Source of the DNA: a virus
Length of the DNA: 23,358 nucleotides
Reading direction: 5' to 3' (one strand)
IMG/VR virus record: IMGVR_UViG_3300037076_000359
Coordinates: 1 to 23,358 of that record
Shown here: one piece after another, positions 1 through 7,915 of the stretch
Layout of the letters: each line of letters begins with the position of its first letter
Numbering within the stretch: position 1 is the first letter of the stretch
Translations under genes and position numbers: made by a program
The notes under the pieces: generated by a model
Databases searched by the model: none
What the model saw: only the letters and a program-made list of their open reading frames with translations
Told to the model about the DNA's origin: nothing

Positions 1-15
1 CGTCCTCGTGGCCAT
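1..15 (-). CDS. Start of a further tail-region gene (partial)
   Basis: Only five codons (M-A-T-R-T) lie inside the window before the left edge. The start is supported by a GAGGAG ribosome binding site seven bases upstream, within the end of the preceding tail gene, whose TGA stop lies one base upstream of this ATG. By position in the late operon it should be another minor tail, receptor-binding or lysis gene. Nothing about its function can be read. Confidence 0.5.
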
Positions 16-16
16 G

Positions 17-1291
17 TCACGTCTCCTCGCGCACGATGACGAGGCCCGAGGTCGCCGCGGCCGGGAGCGTGACCGTCGCCGCCTTCGTGATCGGGACGCC
101 GTTGTTCGCGGGGTAGAGGCCGGGCGAGCGGTTCGCCCAGAGCACGATCCCGAGGTCGGTCACCGCCGGCTGACCGAAGTTGAGCCAGACCCGCGACGTC
201 TCGGCGAGGTCGTCGAGGTCCGCGTAGATCCAGACCTCGTAGAGGCCCCGGGTCCCGGACCCGCCCGACGCGATCCGGATCTCGACGTAGGTCGTCGTCC
301 GCGGAGCCGGGAGCGCGTAGAGCGCCCGTGTCGCCCCGACCGGATACTCCGTCCCGACCGGAGCTCCAGCAGGAACCGCGGTGCCGCCGTTGACGTTCGC
401 GCCGCCATCCGAGAAGCGGAACTCCGGGATGCCCCAGCTTGTCCCGCTGGCTTCGAGCGCGATGGCGACGATCCTCTTCGCGGTCCCGAAGGTGAAGCGG
501 ATCCACGCCGCCGCGCCCCCGTTGGACGCCCAGACCGTCGAGGCGAGCCGATCAACCGCGTTGCCGGCGACGTTGGAGCCGTTCGTCGAGTCGACGGTGA
601 TCGTCGCCCCCGCAGCGAGCTCGACGAGCTCCCCGAAACCATCGCCGTAGAGGTCGACCTGGCCACCTGCGTATTGCTCGACGGGGTCGATCTTCATGAG
701 CCACGGGAAGACTTCGCCATCGCGCCTCGCTTCGTAGAGGTAGAGAGAGCGAGTCAGGGGCGCGAGCGCCGGGATGGCCCGGTTCGCGTACAGGTAGAGC
801 GCCCTGGACGCGACCGAAATCGCCTGTTGCGTCTTGTTCTCGTAGAGGTAGAGGCTGCGGGCCGCGATCGTGGTCGCCCCGATGCCCTTGCTCAAATAGA
901 GGTAGAGCGAGCGAGGGATGCCCGCTCCGCCCTCCTCCGTGAAGCTGAACGTCGAGGCATACCGCCCGGTCACGCCGACCGCCCCGCCGACCGCCGCGGT
1001 CGAGCGCGCTCGCCAGTACCAGCGGCCGTTGCCCGGCGTCGTCGGCGACCAGGAGGCGACCTGGCCGCCGATGCCGTTCACGCCTGCACTGGTCACGAGC
1101 GCCGGGGAGGTGAAGGTGCCGATGCGATCGAGCCAGAAGGTCGTCGTCGACCGGCGCGCCAGAGGATCGACCGGACGCGCCTGCGCTTGGAACGTCCCGG
1201 TGCTCGTCGTCGCGTCGCCCGGCGTCTCGAGGCGTGTGTCGGCGCGTTTCGCGTAGCAGCCCAGGATCGCCGCCGCGGGGTTCAGTCCCAC
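17..1291 (-). CDS. Tail tip / receptor-binding protein with LYLY repeats and discoidin-like domain
   Basis: A 424-residue protein from a GTG one base after the upstream stop. An alternative GTG at 1333 would overlap that gene by about 40 bases. Residues about 40-120 resemble a fibronectin-type sandwich (WYWRAR followed by a strand ending STFSF). Residues about 127-190 hold four 18-residue repeats, each opening R-S/A-LYLY, at exact 54-bp spacing. Residues about 230-357 look like an F5/8 type C (discoidin, galactose-binding-like) domain, with a VDRLASTVWAS stretch and a later YVEIRI strand. Such domains bind carbohydrate or other surface ligands, so a host-adsorption role is inferred. It is last but one in the visible tail operon, downstream of the distal tail gene, as expected for a receptor-binding component. 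No chaperone or hydrolase motif is visible. The domain calls come from pattern recognition only. Confidence 0.7.
   Translation of the reverse strand: MGLNPAAAILGCYAKRADTRLETPGDATTSTGTFQAQARPVDPLARRSTTTFWLDRIGTFTSPALVTSAGVNGIGGQVASWSPTTPGNGRWYWRARSTAAVGGAVGVTGRYASTFSFTEEGGAGIPRSLYLYLSKGIGATTIAARSLYLYENKTQQAISVASRALYLYANRAIPALAPLTRSLYLYEARRDGEVFPWLMKIDPVEQYAGGQVDLYGDGFGELVELAAGATITVDSTNGSNVAGNAVDRLASTVWASNGGAAAWIRFTFGTAKRIVAIALEASGTSWGIPEFRFSDGGANVNGGTAVPAGAPVGTEYPVGATRALYALPAPRTTTYVEIRIASGGSGTRGLYEVWIYADLDDLAETSRVWLNFGQPAVTDLGIVLWANRSPGLYPANNGVPITKAATVTLPAAATSGLVIVREET
733..913 (-). repeat. Four 54-bp in-frame repeats encoding R(S/A)LYLY units
   Basis: On the plus strand a block close to cgtagaggtagag recurs at 733, 787, 841 and 895, exactly 54 bases apart. 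On the coding strand each unit gives 18 residues beginning R-S/A-L-Y-L-Y, followed by a variable 12-residue stretch. The last unit runs into the following domain. The LYLY core is conserved while the rest diverges, which suggests a selected structural repeat, possibly a beta-rich linker, and not a recent duplication. Confidence 0.85.
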
Positions 1292-1292
1292 G

Positions 1293-1604
1293 TCAGGAGC
1301 CGAGGAGCGTCCCGGTGAACGCCTTGTTGACACCCGCCGCGTGGAGGACCTGGACCACGCAGGACTGCGTATTCGGGATCGTCGTCGGCGCGTCGTAGAT
1401 CTGGGCCGAGGAGCCCGCCAGGGCGGCCACCCCGGCGATCGTCGTCACGCCGTTGATCGCCATCCGCGCCTCGAAGGCGACGGCCGCGTCGTCGCACTTC
1501 ACGGCGAATCCGATCACCTGCTTCGTTCCGTCGCCGGTGACGCTGGTGACGGTCGTCCACGTCGCCGTGGCAACCGCGACGGCGGTAGCGTTTGCGAGGG
1601 CCAT
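1293..1604 (-). CDS. Small tail-region virion protein, function unknown
   Basis: A 103-residue protein with no recognised family. It is alanine-, threonine- and valine-rich with few charged residues and alternating beta-like strands (WTTVTSVTG, CVVQVLHAAG), as in small decoration or fibre-associated proteins. The ATG follows a strong GGAGGAGG ribosome binding site that overlaps the stop of the upstream gene. It lies between two larger tail-region genes in the late operon. A structural role is inferred from position and composition only. Confidence 0.65.
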   Translation of the reverse strand: MALANATAVAVATATWTTVTSVTGDGTKQVIGFAVKCDDAAVAFEARMAINGVTTIAGVAALAGSSAQIYDAPTTIPNTQSCVVQVLHAAGVNKAFTGTLLGS

Positions 1605-1616
1605 GGTTGCCTCCTC

Positions 1617-2588
1617 CTACGTGTAGCTCGAGACGGTTGTCACGATCCGGGCGAAGCGCGGACCGAGGAGGTTGCCGGGGGCCGGCGTCGTGCAGCGGAC
1701 GTACATCGTGGCCGACTGCGCGCCGGGTCCGAGCGAGGCGATGTTGATCGTCACGACCCACGTGGTGCCGTCCGACGAGATCGCGAAGTCGGCGTCGTTG
1801 CATTGGACGGTGATCGAGTTGGCCGTCCTCGTCGTGGAGGTGTTCTTGAGCCGGAACTGTCGGACCACGGTCGTGCCGAGCGGCTGGTCCCCGAAGTCCT
1901 CCGGCGCCGCGTACTCCGCTCCGGGCGTGTCGTCGTGGTTGATGTAGATCACGTCGTCGGGCGTCTGTCCCGCGACCTTCTCACCGTAGAGGTGGAGACC
2001 GACAATCTGGAGGTTCTGGGTGATGGAGCACTCGGCCTTGACGCCCGCCCGGACCGTGGCCTTGCCTCCGGTGAATGAGATCGCTCCGATAACCGCCCTC
2101 CACGCCTCGAACCGAGACCCGGCGTATGCGAGATCGTTCAGCGGAGCGGTGACCGATTGCCATCCGCCTGGGATACTCGCAGACTCCCACGTCCCGTCCA
2201 CGCCGTTTGCGGAGTCGTTCGATCCCTGGAGCAGGGAGAGGTCTGTCCGGATCCCCGAGCTTGTCCCGAACGTCCCTGCCATGCCGCCCCCTCCGTTCAC
2301 CAGAATGGATAGCCCGGTGACTGTCCGCCGCTCCGGAAAGAACCACCAGACCTGAGTCGAGGCTTGCCGCGAGCCGATTCCGACCGAGCCCATCAGGGGC
2401 AGAGCGCCCGCCGTCGCGTCCTCGTCATTCATCTCGGACATCTCTGATCCGCTCATCCACGAGGTGACACCCGCGCCGAAGTTGCAGGGGTTTCCGTTGC
2501 CCGAGCTGTTCCCCGATGAACTCCATCCGACCGCTGTTCCGTCGTTGTCGTAGGGGATCCGCATGTCCGGGAGCGCCGTGTAGGCCAT
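1617..2588 (-). CDS. Minor tail protein with C-terminal Ig-like domain
   Basis: A 323-residue protein; GAGGAG lies six bases before the ATG. The N-terminal two thirds are glycine-, serine- and asparagine-rich with aromatic beta strands (STQVWWFFPE near residue 80, WESASIPGGWQSV near 135), resembling a jelly-roll-like adsorption module. From about residue 205, after a conserved-looking HLYGEKV stretch, there is an Ig-like beta-sandwich: DQPLGTTVVRQFRLKNTS, then NSITVQCNDADFAIS and a closing YVRCTTPA strand. The gene follows the distal tail gene by 11 bases. A baseplate or tail-tip role is inferred from order; no exact family is recognised. Confidence 0.7.
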   Translation of the reverse strand: MAYTALPDMRIPYDNDGTAVGWSSSGNSSGNGNPCNFGAGVTSWMSGSEMSEMNDEDATAGALPLMGSVGIGSRQASTQVWWFFPERRTVTGLSILVNGGGGMAGTFGTSSGIRTDLSLLQGSNDSANGVDGTWESASIPGGWQSVTAPLNDLAYAGSRFEAWRAVIGAISFTGGKATVRAGVKAECSITQNLQIVGLHLYGEKVAGQTPDDVIYINHDDTPGAEYAAPEDFGDQPLGTTVVRQFRLKNTSTTRTANSITVQCNDADFAISSDGTTWVVTINIASLGPGAQSATMYVRCTTPAPGNLLGPRFARIVTTVSSYT

Positions 2589-2599
2589 CGTCGGCTCCT

Positions 2600-3418
2600 C
2601 TACAGGTACGGAGGGGAGAAGGTGACCGCGAGCGAACCGCCCGGGGTCGTCGCGCTGACCCGCAGCGTCTGCGCCCCGGGGTCTAGCTCGAGGAAGCGGT
2701 AGGCGCCCGAGTGGCGGATCGAGCCGATCGCGTTCGCGCCGTCGTTGCTGGCGGTGAACGCCGTGACGTCGATCAGGAGGTGCCTCGCCGAGGCGACGGT
2801 GACGAGCGCCTCGACGTACTGGCCGTTGCCAAGGTTCGTCACCCGCGGGTTGGCGATCGGGCCGGTGAAGTCCAGCACGAGCTTCCCGCCCCGGACGGTC
2901 CCCGGATGAGTGATCGCGAGATCGGTCGGCGAGGCAGGCGTCGCGCCGGACACGACCATGTCCGCGCCGTAGAGGTACGGGTCGGCGAGCGCGAAGTCGA
3001 CCACGAGGCCGAACAGTTCTCCCGACAGCGGGTCGGTGAAGCCCGAGACGTCGACGACCTCCGCCATCGCCGTCCGGCTCGAGGCGTCCGGGAGGGTGCG
3101 CACGAGCGCCTGCTGGGCCCGTCTACCCAGGACCGCATAGAGCTCATCGAGGTTCTTGCGCGCCTGGCGGCGGTTCGAGGGCTCGACGAGGGTGCCCGCC
3201 GCCGTGAGCGGGGCGACCCACAAGCCGAGCGCCAGCCGTCGGGCATCGGGGAGCTTGCCCATCGGCCGCCGGCCAGGGAGCCCGGTGAACGGCGCGTCCT
3301 CGCCACGGAGCTTGGGGAACTCGTCGGCGCCGCTCACCTCGCGGACCAGGTAGGCGTAGCTACTGAGGTCGAGCCCGCCGAAGGTCCAGCGGTCCGGCGC
3401 GACCGCGAGGGTCGTCAT
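2600..3418 (-). CDS. Distal tail protein (Dit-like)
   Basis: A 272-residue protein. The ATG at 3418 overlaps the tape-measure stop as ATGA, so it is chosen over the longer open frame upstream, which only mirrors the tape-measure gene. The N-terminus (WTFGGLDLSSYAYLVREVSG) and the following turn-rich GLPGRRPMGKLPDARRL segment match the usual Dit pattern. Residues 65-145 carry the typical arm (RRQARKNLDELYAVLG, then a FADPYLYG-like stretch). The C-terminal half is a beta-rich galectin-like fold. Dit forms the hexameric hub joining tail tube and tip in siphoviruses. Position directly after the tape measure supports the call. Confidence 0.8.
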   Translation of the reverse strand: MTTLAVAPDRWTFGGLDLSSYAYLVREVSGADEFPKLRGEDAPFTGLPGRRPMGKLPDARRLALGLWVAPLTAAGTLVEPSNRRQARKNLDELYAVLGRRAQQALVRTLPDASSRTAMAEVVDVSGFTDPLSGELFGLVVDFALADPYLYGADMVVSGATPASPTDLAITHPGTVRGGKLVLDFTGPIANPRVTNLGNGQYVEALVTVASARHLLIDVTAFTASNDGANAIGSIRHSGAYRFLELDPGAQTLRVSATTPGGSLAVTFSPPYL

Positions 3419-5541
3419 GCCAGGACCCCGAACGCGGCGAGCTTCTGGAGCTCCCGCTTGGTCGAGGTCGACGCGGGCTCCGGCGTCGGGTTGTAGACGT
3501 TCACAGTGAGAGCGCGACCGGACGGACCCGACCCCTGCGCGGCTGGCGCCGCGAGCACGCTGCGGCCCGCCCGGATCGCGGCGGACTCGGCGGCCGGGAT
3601 GATCATCTCGCCCGCGTGGACCAGCGCCGTCATGTCCCGCGGGATGAACGGGCTGCCGACCGCGAACGAGGGCAGCTCGATCTTGGGGAGGTCGATCGTG
3701 ACCCCGGCCGAGCTGATGTGGAATGGGCCGATGTCGATCTTGATCGAGCTGAATGCGGCCACGACCGTGTCGAGGAGCTGGCCCGGAAGCGAGGCCATGC
3801 CGCGGATGATCCCGCCCACGATCTCCGCGCCGATCCCGATGACCTTGCCCGGGATCGCGAGGAAGAAGCCCACGACCTGGCCGACCAAGGTGCCGACCGT
3901 CGAGAGGATCCGGCCCCCGAGGTCGATGAAGAAGCCCGCGATCGTCCCGACGAGCCCCGCGATCCGCCCGGGGAGCGCGAGGTAGAAGCCGACCACCGAT
4001 CCGATGAAGCCGGTCACGATCCCGATCACCTGGCCGCCGAGGGTCGCGAACTGGCCGGCGACCGCGCCGATGAGGCCGACGATCTGCCCCGGGATCGAGA
4101 GGACGAAGCCGACGACCCGACCGACGAGCCCGAGCACGATCGAGGCGACCCGGACCTGGAGGCCGATCCACTGCTGGACAAGGCTGACGAAGAACCCGGC
4201 GAGCTTGCCCGGGATGCCGCCGATGAAGGCGACGATCTGGCCGACGGCACCCCCGACGGCGGCGACGGCCGCGGCGAACGCGGTCGCGAAGACCTCGCCC
4301 AGAGTGCCGAGGAAGTCGCCGATCGCACCCAGGATCGAGCCCACGAACTCGGCGATCTTGCCGACGATCTCGGGGTTTGCGATCAGGAAGGCGACCGCGG
4401 CAACGAGCGCCCCGATGAGCAGGACCGGCAGCAGGGCCATCCCGATCGGGATGGCCGCCGCGAGAAGGCCGCCCGCCGCGGTCCCCGCGGCTGTGATGAT
4501 CGGGGTGAGCGCTGGCAGGAGGGACGAGAAGCCGAGGATGAGCGGTCCGAAGTTCGTCCCGATCTCGGCGAGCGCGCCGCCGAAGTTCTTGAGGATGAGC
4601 TGGGCCTGGTTGCCGAAGCCGCCCTCGATCGTGGCCGCCGCCTTGTCGGTGGCGCCCGCGGCCTCGTCCATCCCGATCGTGAACTGATCGAGATTGCCCT
4701 TGGACAGCGCGGTCGCCAGCTGCGGCCCGGCCTTCGCGCCGAACAGGTCGATCGCCTTCTTCGCCCGCTCGAAGGGATCCGTCGTGGCCGCGATGTCGGC
4801 GATCAGGGCCTTGAGCTCGGCCGGGCTCTTCACCTTGCCCAGGGCCTTCGTCAGCGCCTGTGGCGCCTTCGATGCGTCGATGCCGGCGGCGTTGAAGAGG
4901 TTCAGCATCGCGATGCCGTCGTCGACCGTGAGGTTGGCCGCCGTCATAGCTGGCGCGAGCGCCTTGAGGCTCGCCTCGCTCTCGGCGATTGATCCGCCGA
5001 ACCGCTGGTGGCTCACGATCAGCTTGTCCATGATCGGTCCGGCGTCGGCGGCGGTCAGGTTCCAGGCATCGAGGATGTCGTCGAACGCGGCGACCGCCCC
5101 ACCCGCGTCCTGGCCGGTCGCGGTCCCGAACTTGAGGAACTTGGCGGAGGTCTCGTCGGCCGCTTGTCCGGTCAGGCCGAGGTCGTTGTGGACCTTGGCC
5201 ATCGCGTCGGCGATCTCGCTGAAGCCCTGGAGGTTCGTGCGGAACAGCTCGCCGATCGTCGACTGCGCCTTGGCGGCCTCTTCGGTCGTGGCCCCGGTGT
5301 CGGCCGCGAACGCGGTCACCGCGGCGTTGAGCTCGGCGCCGCCCTTGAGCGCCATCCCCAGGCCGGCGGAGAGCGCCCCACCGATCGCGCCGCCGATCCC
5401 TGCCTTGAGCGCGGTCCCCATCGTGACGCTGAAGCGCTTCCCTGCCGCGGTCCCGGCCGTGTCGCCGGCCTTGGCCGCATCGACCTGGAGTCCGGTGTCG
5501 TCGCCCCGGAACAGGAAGAAGAGGTCGCCGATCGAAGCCAT
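3415..5541 (-). CDS. Tape measure protein
   Basis: A 708-residue protein, the longest in the late operon, starting at a TGATG junction with the frameshifted chaperone gene. Residues about 70-310 resemble the phage minor-tail/tape-measure core (PhageMin_Tail-like), with helices rich in Ala, Lys and Asp. Residues about 334-420 are strongly hydrophobic and could form membrane-spanning helices. Residues 436-567 hold three full 40-residue repeats and part of a fourth, built on VVGF-x-L-x-IPG. The C-terminal region has the common tape-measure ending ALVHAGEMIIPA (residues 639-650). Tape measures set tail length and are ejected into the host envelope. The length predicts a moderately short siphovirus tail. 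Confidence 0.93.
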   Translation of the reverse strand: MASIGDLFFLFRGDDTGLQVDAAKAGDTAGTAAGKRFSVTMGTALKAGIGGAIGGALSAGLGMALKGGAELNAAVTAFAADTGATTEEAAKAQSTIGELFRTNLQGFSEIADAMAKVHNDLGLTGQAADETSAKFLKFGTATGQDAGGAVAAFDDILDAWNLTAADAGPIMDKLIVSHQRFGGSIAESEASLKALAPAMTAANLTVDDGIAMLNLFNAAGIDASKAPQALTKALGKVKSPAELKALIADIAATTDPFERAKKAIDLFGAKAGPQLATALSKGNLDQFTIGMDEAAGATDKAAATIEGGFGNQAQLILKNFGGALAEIGTNFGPLILGFSSLLPALTPIITAAGTAAGGLLAAAIPIGMALLPVLLIGALVAAVAFLIANPEIVGKIAEFVGSILGAIGDFLGTLGEVFATAFAAAVAAVGGAVGQIVAFIGGIPGKLAGFFVSLVQQWIGLQVRVASIVLGLVGRVVGFVLSIPGQIVGLIGAVAGQFATLGGQVIGIVTGFIGSVVGFYLALPGRIAGLVGTIAGFFIDLGGRILSTVGTLVGQVVGFFLAIPGKVIGIGAEIVGGIIRGMASLPGQLLDTVVAAFSSIKIDIGPFHISSAGVTIDLPKIELPSFAVGSPFIPRDMTALVHAGEMIIPAAESAAIRAGRSVLAAPAAQGSGPSGRALTVNVYNPTPEPASTSTKRELQKLAAFGVLA
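3841..4236 (-). repeat. 40-residue repeats inside the tape measure gene
   Basis: Residues 436-475, 476-515, 516-555 and 556-567 of the tape measure align as 120-bp units. Each begins with a VVGF-like tetrapeptide (IVAF in the first) followed by x-L-x-IPG, and the middle copies carry IAG/VAG and LGG at fixed offsets. Hydrophobic and glycine positions are conserved while the DNA has drifted. Unit number would alter tail length in steps of 40 residues. Confidence 0.85.
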
Positions 5542-6268
5542 CAGTGGGTGAACTCCGTGCCCCGGGCGACGAACGCTGGGAAGTCCGCGAGCAACTGGCG
5601 CAGGCCGCGGCTGGCCATCGCGCGGCGCTGCTCGGGGTCGGGCCGCAGGTACGAGGGGACCTGCGCGCCGCCGCGTGCCTTGGCCTTGCCGGTCGCGACG
5701 TTGCCCGCGACGTAGCCGTCGCGGACGCCGACGTAGAGCTCCGCGAGTCGTTCGCGGCCCTCGCGGGTGACCCGGCGCTGGCCGGCGGTCCAGAGCATCT
5801 CTAGCTGCCGTCCGTCGAGGCGCCCCTCAAGGGCGATCGGGTCGAGGCCCCAGTGGGCGAGGGCCCACTCGTAGAGCTCGGCCCGGGTGACGGTGCGACC
5901 GCTGGACCGCCCGGAACCCCGGCCCGCCGATCGAAAGGGAAGACGGCCTCGACGCACGCGGTGAAGATCGGCCCGAGCTCGCGTGGCCAGGCGTGCTCTT
6001 CGAGCCACTCCCGACCGCCAAGGGCCGACGTTCGGTCGTAGGCCACGATGAGATCGAGCATCGTGTCCTCGGCGAGCTGGAGCTTGGCCGGCATGTCGGC
6101 CCAGTCGTTGGCGTCGATCTGCAGCCCGGCGATCGGGGCGACCTCGGCGGCGAGGCGCTTGCGCCACTCGCGGGCGTCGCGGATCGGCAGGGTCGGCATG
6201 GACTTCTCCATCCCGCCGACGGTCACGGTCAGCAGGCCCGCGAGGACCTGCTCTTCGCTGGCGGCCAT
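5541..6268 (-). CDS. Tail assembly chaperone, long form by -1 frameshift
   Basis: The predicted fusion is about 242 residues: residues 1-112 of the short chaperone, then a -1 shift at CCCTTTC and 130 residues in the other frame to the stop at 5541. The downstream frame has no convincing start of its own near its conserved part but is clearly protein-like (TRAELYEWALAHWGLDPIAL, then ARGGAQVPSYLRP), ending where the tape measure starts. This is the lambda G/GT arrangement: the short form coats the tape measure and the T extension recruits tube subunits. The extension contains the YEWALAHWGLDP segment typical of the second chaperone ORF in many siphoviruses. Its existence as a fusion is inferred from sequence. 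Confidence 0.8.
5801..6268 (-). CDS. Tail assembly chaperone, short form
   Basis: A 155-residue protein in the slot between major tail protein and tape measure. The ATG follows the major tail stop by four bases. Residues 1-112 look like a folded helical domain (REWRKRLAAEVAPIAGL, EDTMLDLIVAYD, GREWLEEHAWPRELGPIF). After the slippery site the 0-frame continues only as a low-complexity Pro/Ser/Gly/Arg tail, as expected where that frame has no selected fold. It should chaperone the tape measure during tail assembly and be absent from virions, by analogy with lambda gpG. Confidence 0.8.
   Translation of the reverse strand: MAASEEQVLAGLLTVTVGGMEKSMPTLPIRDAREWRKRLAAEVAPIAGLQIDANDWADMPAKLQLAEDTMLDLIVAYDRTSALGGREWLEEHAWPRELGPIFTACVEAVFPFDRRAGVPGGPAVAPSPGPSSTSGPSPTGASTRSPLRGASTDGS
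5933..5939 (-). other. Slippery heptamer CCCTTTC for -1 ribosomal frameshifting
   Basis: On the coding strand the 0-frame codons read TTC-CCT-TTC, giving C CCT TTC, an exact X XXY YYZ heptamer. After a -1 slip both tRNAs re-pair with synonymous codons (CCC and TTT). The site lies at the point where the 0-frame stops looking like a folded protein and the -1 frame begins to. A GC-rich stretch just downstream includes CCGG-GGTT-CCGG, which could form a small stimulatory hairpin. Confidence 0.8.
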
Positions 6269-6272
6269 CGGA

Positions 6273-7076
6273 TCAGGCCGGGATGCGCAGGCGCCAGGAC
6301 GGCAGGGCGAGGTTCGCCCCGTCGCGCCGGGTGCCGAGCGAGACCTTGATCGCGGCCATCGACTCGTCGCCGAACGTCACCTCGGCGGCGTCGGTCTTGC
6401 TGATCGCGTTGTAGAGGTAGAGCTCGTAGTAGTCGGACGGGCTCTGGGCGACGAGGACGAAGTCGTTGTAGGCCGAGAGCGGCTGGCGGCGGACGGTGCC
6501 CGGCGTGATCTCGGTCTTGCCGTCGCCGATCGTCTCGACGACCGCCACGCCGCTCGCATGGGCCTTGAGGAGCGGGTCCCGGAACTGCAGGCCCGTGCCG
6601 CCCGCGCCCACGGTGCCGACGACGTCGATCCGGCGGTACTCCGCGAGGACCCCGGCGACGTTGATCCGGATGTAGTCGCCGACCGCCGCGTTCGTGACCC
6701 CGACGACCTTGACCGTCGTGTCGCCGATCGCGGCCGCTGCGGCCAGGGTCGTGGAGAGCGGCGTGCCGCTGGCGTCGGTCGTCGCGAGGGTCGCGGACTG
6801 GGCGCCCAGCACCGCGAGGGCGAGCTTGGAGCCCGCGAACTCGGGCATCGTGAACTCGGCCTCCGCGCCCGCCTTGCTGATGTAGTCCATCTCGCGGATC
6901 GGTTCGAGGACGCCGTTGAAGGTCTCGGATGGATTGAAGGTTGTCTGGTTCACCCGGAAGACGACGTCGTCGATCGTCGCCCCGATGCTCGACCAGGCGC
7001 CGCTGGCCCCGATCGCGCGGTAGTAGACCTCGGCCGCGCCGATGATGTACGCCTTGGGATCGATGACGAGTCCCAT
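6273..7076 (-). CDS. Major tail (tube) protein
   Basis: A 267-residue protein. The ATG is preceded by AAAGGAG at seven bases, a strong ribosome binding site fitting a highly expressed virion protein. The N-terminal third has the tube-protein pattern (MGLVIDPKAYIIGAAEVYYR, then FNPSETFNGVLEPIREMDYI). A middle insertion around residues 95-175 is a beta-rich Ala/Thr/Val/Gly module, and the C-terminus returns to tube-like strands (YNDFVLVAQSPSDYYELYLY). It lies between the tail terminator and the chaperone, the conserved siphovirus order. It would polymerise as hexameric rings forming the tail tube. Confidence 0.85.
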   Translation of the reverse strand: MGLVIDPKAYIIGAAEVYYRAIGASGAWSSIGATIDDVVFRVNQTTFNPSETFNGVLEPIREMDYISKAGAEAEFTMPEFAGSKLALAVLGAQSATLATTDASGTPLSTTLAAAAAIGDTTVKVVGVTNAAVGDYIRINVAGVLAEYRRIDVVGTVGAGGTGLQFRDPLLKAHASGVAVVETIGDGKTEITPGTVRRQPLSAYNDFVLVAQSPSDYYELYLYNAISKTDAAEVTFGDESMAAIKVSLGTRRDGANLALPSWRLRIPA

Positions 7077-7100
7077 GCCAGTGCTCCTTTCGCCTTCAGT

Positions 7101-7514
7101 TCATGGCGCGACGACCGTCGTCGCCGCGAAGAGCGAGATGACCCCGTCCTCGTGGGGTTGCCCCGTGTCGGGGTCCGTCTGGGCGCCCATCCCGGCGTCG
7201 TCGAAGGTGCGGTGGATCAGCACCCCTGCCGCCCCGATCCGGGGCCCGACGTTGTGGATCGCGTCGGACACCGCGCCGTAGAGGGCGGCCGCGTCGGCGA
7301 AGCTGGTGCCGTAGCAGCGGAGGCCGATCCGGACCTCCTGGACCGGCGCCCGCTTCTCGCGGGTCGATCCGAGGCGCACGAGGACGACGAAGGGCGCAAA
7401 GGGGCTGGCCACGTCGCCGGGGGCCGGCTCGCCACCACGGATGCGCGTCGTGAGGGCGGCCACGCCGGGGTTGGCGGCGATCTCATCGAGCAGCGCGTCG
7501 AGCGGGTCGATCAC
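7101..7514 (-). CDS. Tail terminator / tail completion protein
   Basis: A 137-residue protein overlapping the preceding gp10-like gene by ATGA. It opens with a short helix (DPLDALLDEIAANPGVAALT), followed by strands including PFVVLVRLGSTRE and VQEVRIGLRCYG, and a helix near residues 75-90 (ADAAALYGAVSDAIHN). It ends in ISLFAATTVVAP. Size, fold pattern and position directly before the major tail gene fit the ring that caps the tail tube at the head side (lambda gpU / SPP1 gp17 functional class). Confidence 0.72.
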   Translation of the reverse strand: MIDPLDALLDEIAANPGVAALTTRIRGGEPAPGDVASPFAPFVVLVRLGSTREKRAPVQEVRIGLRCYGTSFADAAALYGAVSDAIHNVGPRIGAAGVLIHRTFDDAGMGAQTDPDTGQPHEDGVISLFAATTVVAP

Positions 7515-7915
7515 TTGACGGCCGCCAGTCGCTTGGCGGTGGCCGCCTTGATGAACGGCGCGGCGCCGGGCACGGTGGCCAGCAGGGCCGGCGTCAGGAA
7601 CGGCCGCGCCGGCTGGTGGACCGTGCCGAGCTCCTGGAACCGGGCCGGGAAGGGGAAGCCGCCGGCCACGGCGACCCCCATCTTCCGAACCTTCATCGCC
7701 GAGGGCTTCTTGGCCGCCCCGCCGACCTTCTTGCCCGCGACATAGGCGACGGTCCCGCCCTCCTCGATCAGGCCGATGCCGAGGACCGGCGCGTCAGGCA
7801 CCTTGGTCGCCGCGATCACCGCGTCGGCGAGCGCGAGCAGGCCGTCGGCCATCCCGAGCGTGATCGCATCGAGGGCCGCGCGGTTGAGCACGACGCGGTT
7901 GTTCTTGCGGGCCAT
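7511..7915 (-). CDS. HK97 gp10-like head-tail protein
   Basis: A 134-residue protein starting at a TGATG junction with head closure and ending in an ATGA overlap with the tail terminator. It is basic, with a helical N-terminus (NRAALDAITLGMADGLLALADAVI), a central beta region with GGTVAYVAGKKVGG, and a short RFQELGTVHQPARPFLTPAL segment. ELGT followed by a PARPFL motif is characteristic of the HK97 gp10/minor capsid family. The family sits at the head-tail junction; its exact role is less clear than that of its neighbours. Confidence 0.8.
   Translation of the reverse strand: MARKNNRVVLNRAALDAITLGMADGLLALADAVIAATKVPDAPVLGIGLIEEGGTVAYVAGKKVGGAAKKPSAMKVRKMGVAVAGGFPFPARFQELGTVHQPARPFLTPALLATVPGAAPFIKAATAKRLAAVK

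Noticed and set aside
733-913. Regular 54-bp repeats that could suggest a CRISPR-like array
   Set aside because: They are in frame within a tail gene, the conserved part is about 13 bases, and the intervening DNA encodes continuing protein; no cas genes are near.
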